64,000 bases of DNA from Amyelois transitella. Taxonomy: Eukaryota > Arthropoda > Insecta > Lepidoptera > Pyralidae. Where the stretch lies: positions 6,289,501 to 6,353,500 of the forward strand of contig NC_083510.1 in the NCBI RefSeq assembly GCF_032362555.1. Direction: 5' to 3'. The notes under the pieces were generated by a model, which made no database searches, was not told the origin of the DNA, and saw nothing but the letters and a program-made list of their open reading frames with translations. The translations under genes were made by a program, and so were the position numbers. Shown here one piece after another: positions 59,100-64,000 of this stretch (position 1 is the stretch's first letter; the number at the start of each line of letters is the position of its first letter).

Positions 59100-62000
59100 A
59101 TGCGACAATTCTTGGTAAGTTAAATGCGGATATGAAAATAATGCAATACAATGAAAAGATACAAAAATACTACTTTATAATTGGAATGTCAAAATAAAGT
59201 GATAATGTTTATTTTATTAGTGGTTATTATAAATTTATTGTAAATTATGAATTTATGAGTGATAAATGTCAGTTATTAAATTTAACCAATTCAAAGGTTA
59301 CAAGACTAAGTTTTTTTTTTATTTTAGGTAATTTGCCTATCGGTGGGTGTGGCGCTTGCAGCTCCTCAAGTCAGGTCGGTACACTAAACTGTGTAATTAT
59401 TTACATGTAAAGTTTCATTAATAATGTAAATGGTAAATAGTTATTGGAATAAATAATACGTTAATATCCCTGTCGATATCAGGAAAGCCCAGACTATTGA
59501 TAGTTTCAAAAATCTCGTTAGGTCTCATTATCTTTCTACTTTACCCTAAGTATATGTTATTTTTATGTAAATCGGTTCAGTACTTTCGGAGATAATCGTG
59601 ATCATACATACAGACAGACAGACAAGAAATTAAAAAAAAATATTTTTGCTTCCTATTATTCATTCTAAGTGCCCCTCTATCCATTTCAGCCAAAAATACT
59701 AAATGTACAGACAAAATATTCTTACTATTTTATTATATGTATAGATTAAACAGACCGATTCCTCCTTATATTTAATATCATGGTTGTTGCAGAAATGTGT
59801 TTCCTTCGAATGTGCCGCGAGTCGTAGCTACTGCCGCTGCTACGTCAGGTAGTTACGACCCTGGTCGCTACGACCCTGGCCGCTACGACCCCGGCCGCTA
59901 CAACTCAAGAGCCGACAATTCCGGGCGTTATGTACATGATGACTCCGGAAAGTATAAGTAAGTTAAATTCCTCTATTAACTTCTATAAACTAACTAACTA
60001 CTTTGAAATAACTTTAAATTGAAACTATAAAAGATGTCAAAAATGATTGTACATTTACATTACATATCGGCATTTAAAAACTTTATAATAACGTCAAATT
60101 GCACTTTTGTAGAACTTCTGTTACATCAAATGTACTTAAACAACGATCTTTATATCCAATATAGTTGTTTATTTGGAATTGCTACAACGCCAATCAGAAC
60201 TGTACAGACCCATTCAAACATTTTTGTAAAACAAGAAGTTACATAATCGTTCTTTTTTAACTTATTATAATACCTACTTTAAAGATGATATAAATCGATT
60301 AAGTAAATTTTTATATCTAGAGTTTATAGATTATTTTTGCTCTATAAATTTATAGTGCAAAAGATTGTCATTGTATGCTTTTATAGTATACGCTGTCACA
60401 TCTAACACCTAAACATGACTTTTACATATCTTTTTGGCAATTAAATTTTACATAATAGGACTATTTTACTGCTTGGGAGGGATCGTAGTAAGTGGAACAA
60501 TGTCCTACCTCTTCCGGAAAGAGTCATGATCTAGTTTTGCGTTAATGTAAGTAATGTACATTCATACATATGGTCCTGTCTATATCCCTTGTGGGGTAGT
60601 CAGAGCCAACAGCCTTGAAAAGACTGATAGGCCACGCTCAGTCATTTGGCTTAATGATAGAATTGAGATTCAAATAGTGACAGGTTGCTAGACCATCGCC
60701 TAAAAAAAGAATCCCAAGTTTGTAAGCCTATCCCTTAGTCGCCTTTTACGATATCCATAGGAAAGAGATGTAGTGGTCCTTTTTTTTTGTACTGGCGCCG
60801 GGAACCACACGGAACACGAAAAAATTCATTTAAATTAAAAAGGAAAACATGTAAGTAATGTTTTCCTTTTTAATCTAAATGCATTATTTCGACAAACTGA
60901 AGGTTTACCCTTTGCCTAAGACATATAGATAATATAAGATACACAGTAAAGGCTAATAAAAATAAAAATTTACTTATCATATACGAAGGGCCTTATAGTT
61001 TAAATTAGTCGTAGAACTCTATAAAATGTATTTTGTGACCCACACAACCATCTACATTAGAGCTGTTCTTTATTTACATTTCTTGATTTTTCCGGTGACA
61101 TTTTGATAATAATTAAGCTTTAAAGATAAATTCAATGGCACTTTTGAAGGTCTTCAACTTTTTGTGTAGTTGTTTTGATATAATTATCATTTAGTGCGTT
61201 TATTCCTTGTTTTTTATACTTAACATATGTAGCATCCATATCTTCTTCTTCTTCTTCTTCTTCTTAGCCTTCTTCTATCAGCATTCTGATGTAGGCCTCC
61301 TTCATCTCCTTCCATTCTTCTCTATTTTGGGCAGTAAGAGTCCAATTGCTGCCCGCCACCTGCTTGATGTCGTCTTTCCATCTCATTTGTGGCCTTCCCC
61401 TGGGTCGCTTTTGGTCCCAAGGTCTCCAGTCTAGCAATCTTTTGCACCAAGATTCAGACTTCCTGGCAATATGACCAGCCCACTCCATCCATATCCATCC
61501 ATATCTATATCGTGACATTAGTTCGTTATGAAAGTTTATCTTATTCGTTGGATAGGGTCAGCTCGGTCATATATTTTACCAAGATTTAATGAATAGAAAA
61601 TTGTGTTTTTCGGCCGAATACAATTAATAATTATACTAGTATTGGTTATTGTTACTGCTTTTTTTTAAAGTTCATCGTTTTAAAAATCAAATAATAATAC
61701 ATATATTTTTCCTGATTTGTGATGCTGTGTTTCATAAATAAATAAATTCCTTTTGCAACAGTGGTGACCGAGGCGACCGTGGTGGGGCTGGTGGGTTCTA
61801 CACAGGATCCAGCGACGCTGGCGGCCCAGGAGGTCCAGGCGGTGCCTACACTCCTGACAACAACGCATACAGGTTAATCTCTCCTACCTTTCTTTATTGT
61901 ACCTTCAGTCATTGTGTTTTAGGTCTCGGCCTGGCGTTACTTTTAATATGAAAAAAATCTCTTAACTTATGATTACTTCTACGTTCTGATATTCCAATGT

Positions 62001-62948
62001 TTTCAATGACACTGAATTTGTTGTGAGTTGTTGCTAATTAACTTACTAAGTTCGGTGTCCATAAAGCATGCCGTTAAAATATTAGGTAAACTTGTTACTT
62101 TTTGAAAAAGTAATACTTGTTAGGCTTCAAACCGATTCAACATTCATAGAATAAATAATATGTTTAGGTATTCAATATATAATCAAATTTGCCTTAGAAA
62201 GATGGCATCGCTGTAGTGATTTATGTAGATTGGTTTATATTTGTGATAAAATTATACATACGATACGTACTTTTTGATTTATCAGTAGTTTGGTAGATGT
62301 CGCTATATTACTCTAAAATATATCAAGTCTATAATTGTCTAAATCTAAATTGTTAGTGCTTGCAGTGCTTGTATATTGCATAATAAATAGAAATAAGCAA
62401 TTAAGTTTGATTAATATCTTACTGGTAATTTTTTTTAAAGTTACTGATAATAAATTCTTTTTAGGGGTGTTGGCAACGTTGGAGTTGGCAACTTTGGAGC
62501 TGGTAATGTTGGTGTTGGCAATGTTGGAGTTGGTGGTGTCGCCGGTGCCGGTGCCGGGTCTGGTGTCGGTGTCGTAGCCTCAGCCGCCGCCGGCCGCGGT
62601 GTCTTCGGAGTCCCCAAAGTGTCCACAGTCAGCGCAGTTAGCAGCAATTCAGCCAGCAGCTTCGCCAAGGTCGGCAATGCTCCCCCCAGCGGTGGTAGTT
62701 ACGACTACAAATACGGCATTATCCGCCAAGACACTGATGTCAACCCCGACGGTTACCACTACCTCTATGAGACTGAGAACAAAATCCTCGCTGAGGAATC
62801 TGGAAAGGTCGACCAAGTTGACAGCGAACAAGGTGCCTTGAGGGTCACTGGATTTTACGAATTTGTAGCACCTGATGGTGTCACCTACAGAGTCGACTAC
62901 GTCGCTGACGAAAACGGTTTCCAACCCACTGGCGCCCATTTGCCTTAA
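59100..62948 (+). CDS. Glycine-rich RR-1 cuticle protein (273 aa)
   Basis: Secreted cuticle protein. Five exons: 59100-59114 (MRQFL), 59328-59374, 59793-59957, 61762-61872 and 62465-62948. Signal peptide [18 protein letters not shown]-terminal half: [16 protein letters not shown] repeats, then a Gly/Asp-rich exon ([21 protein letters not shown]), then GVGN-VGVGN repeats and an Ala/Gly run. C-terminal RR-1 domain: [66 protein letters not shown], ending at LP with no tail. The RR domain is not split by introns, and it sits at the extreme C-terminus, unlike in the small genes. Poly(A) signal near 63039. Introns 2 and 3 carry repeats. All exon phases agree. Confidence 0.92.
59500..59745 (+). repeat. 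Retroelement tail in intron 2
   Basis: AAATCGGTTCAGTACTTTCG, then CATACATACAGACAGACAGA and an A run, the usual 3' part of an abundant moth repeat. No coding content. Confidence 0.45.
60562..60815 (+). repeat. Family A SINE in intron 3, near full length
   Basis: Runs from CATACATATGGTCCTGTCTA through CTTGTGGGGTAGTCAGAGCC and CCTTAGTCGCC to CGCCGGGAACCACACGGA. It is the best reference copy in the window for the uninterrupted structure. Confidence 0.75.
61236..61540 (-). mobile_element. RTE-like LINE C-terminal fragment in intron 3
   Basis: The minus strand is open for 84 codons: [20 protein letters not shown], then [20 protein letters not shown], then [16 protein letters not shown] and a stop. 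GRP-x2-RW-DDI with a following WK-EAY is the C-terminal signature of RTE-like LINEs. The 3' tail is (AAG)n on the minus strand (TTC repeats at 61240-61264). Confidence 0.7.
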
Positions 62949-64000
62949 GTAGATTTGATGTTCGCGTGCTAGTACCTTGCCCATAACCTTAAGTTTCTGT
63001 TGTAATAAATCTTCTGATCTGTATTAGTTGTAATTTAATAAATAAATGTAATGAAATTTTTACTTGTGTTGGATTATTTTTAATGACGTAAATCCTAAAA
63101 CTATTAACTTGCCATTTATTATTATCAAACTGGATTTTCTATAAAAACAATTCACAGTACACGTACAGCCTATAACGTACAACGTATTAGCTATTGTGTC
63201 TTAAAAAGCTAAAAGTTAGTCTTGCCATTTTAATTTTTGAAATGAATTTTCCAATTGCATCTTGAGATTGCAGTCTTAAAAATAATTATAAAATTTGTAC
63301 CTAATTGAAATTCGGTAAACAGAATCAATTAAGGGATTTCTGAGAAACTGTTAAATAGCTGCGGATACGGCTAAAGAAAATTTAAAAATGGCACTTGGTT
63401 ATATTAAGACACATTGTACTAATACAATAGAATAAATAATTTAAAGGTCACAAAACACCCAATTTCGTTTTGTTTTTTGAAATGTTAAATTCATCTATAA
63501 TAGCACCTTAAATGTCAATTATATGAACAATACAAATGTACTAGTCTATGTTATGAATAGGACGATGCGAGTACTAAAAACATATAGAGATACAGCTGGA
63601 AAGATGGACAAACATACAGAAATTCTAACAATCAGGTTTTCGGCCCCTTTTGGCCATATAGGTATAGGCTCCACATATCAATTTATCGGCAATATATTTC
63701 AAATACGTAAATAAGTTATTATTATAATTATAAGATATAAGTAAGTAACAATTTTATTATACGTATGGATTGATATGTTTACACCTCAATTAAGATGGGT
63801 ATTTTAATTATGCACCGTAATCATTAACGATACTTAAGTTTATAACTCTATTAGAAGAATATTTAGTATGTTGTATGTAAGAAGTAGACATAAGTAAGCA
63901 ATTAAAATATACCTATATATTTAACGTAGTCATTTGTTTATTATTTTGAAATTGGAATAGGATAAGACAAAAGTGTTATGGAACAATTTGAATTATCAAT
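62949..64000. other. 3' UTR and intergenic, no further gene
   Basis: The 3' UTR ends near the AATAAATAAA at about 63038. The rest is AT-rich with only short unsupported frames. Confidence 0.6.

Noticed and set aside
62649-62984. 111-codon minus-strand frame
   Set aside because: Antisense of the RR domain exon at 62465-62948.

Overview
The window is nuclear DNA of a lepidopteran insect, probably a moth; I cannot name the species. The evidence is AT-rich, intron-bearing genes, a cluster of Rebers-Riddiford (RR-1) cuticle protein genes with a very short first coding exon, and repeat families that are typical of moths. All recognisable host genes lie on the plus strand.

Layout. 1-1138: upstream region holding a LINE scrap, a cluster of ATCGAT (DRE-like) motifs and an E2F-type site. 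1139-6536: a 12-exon gene for origin recognition complex subunit 3 (ORC3/latheo). 6590-10490: repeats. 10560-18475: two RR-1 cuticle genes, with a doubtful minus-strand gene relic between them. 19955-33300: a nested transposon block. In it a 5'-truncated R4/Dong-type LINE sits tail to tail against an APE-type LINE, sharing one TAA microsatellite, and the APE-type LINE is itself split by a 7.6-kb errantivirus (Metaviridae) with identical 283-bp LTRs and a GGCA target duplication. 35117-51300: four more RR-1 genes, of which the two at 41204 and 45545 are close paralogues that have lost the introns the others keep. 52229-53326: a TA-flanked DNA transposon related to pogo/Tigger that keeps only the transposase C-terminus. 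56003-56110: an orphan promoter plus first exon. 59100-62948: a glycine-rich RR-1 gene whose introns carry repeats.

The seven cuticle genes encode secreted, probably chitin-binding structural proteins. Six of the seven have a TATA box 60-85 bp upstream of the ATG, as expected for epidermal genes switched on in bursts around moults. ORC3 is an S-phase housekeeping gene, and its upstream motifs fit that. No RNA gene, CRISPR array or prokaryotic feature was found. The most informative new observations are the nested insertion chronology, the shared 3' ends of a SINE-like family and a LINE family, the E2F/DRE arrangement before ORC3, the orphan cuticle-type first exon, and an inverted-repeat array that split a SINE copy.
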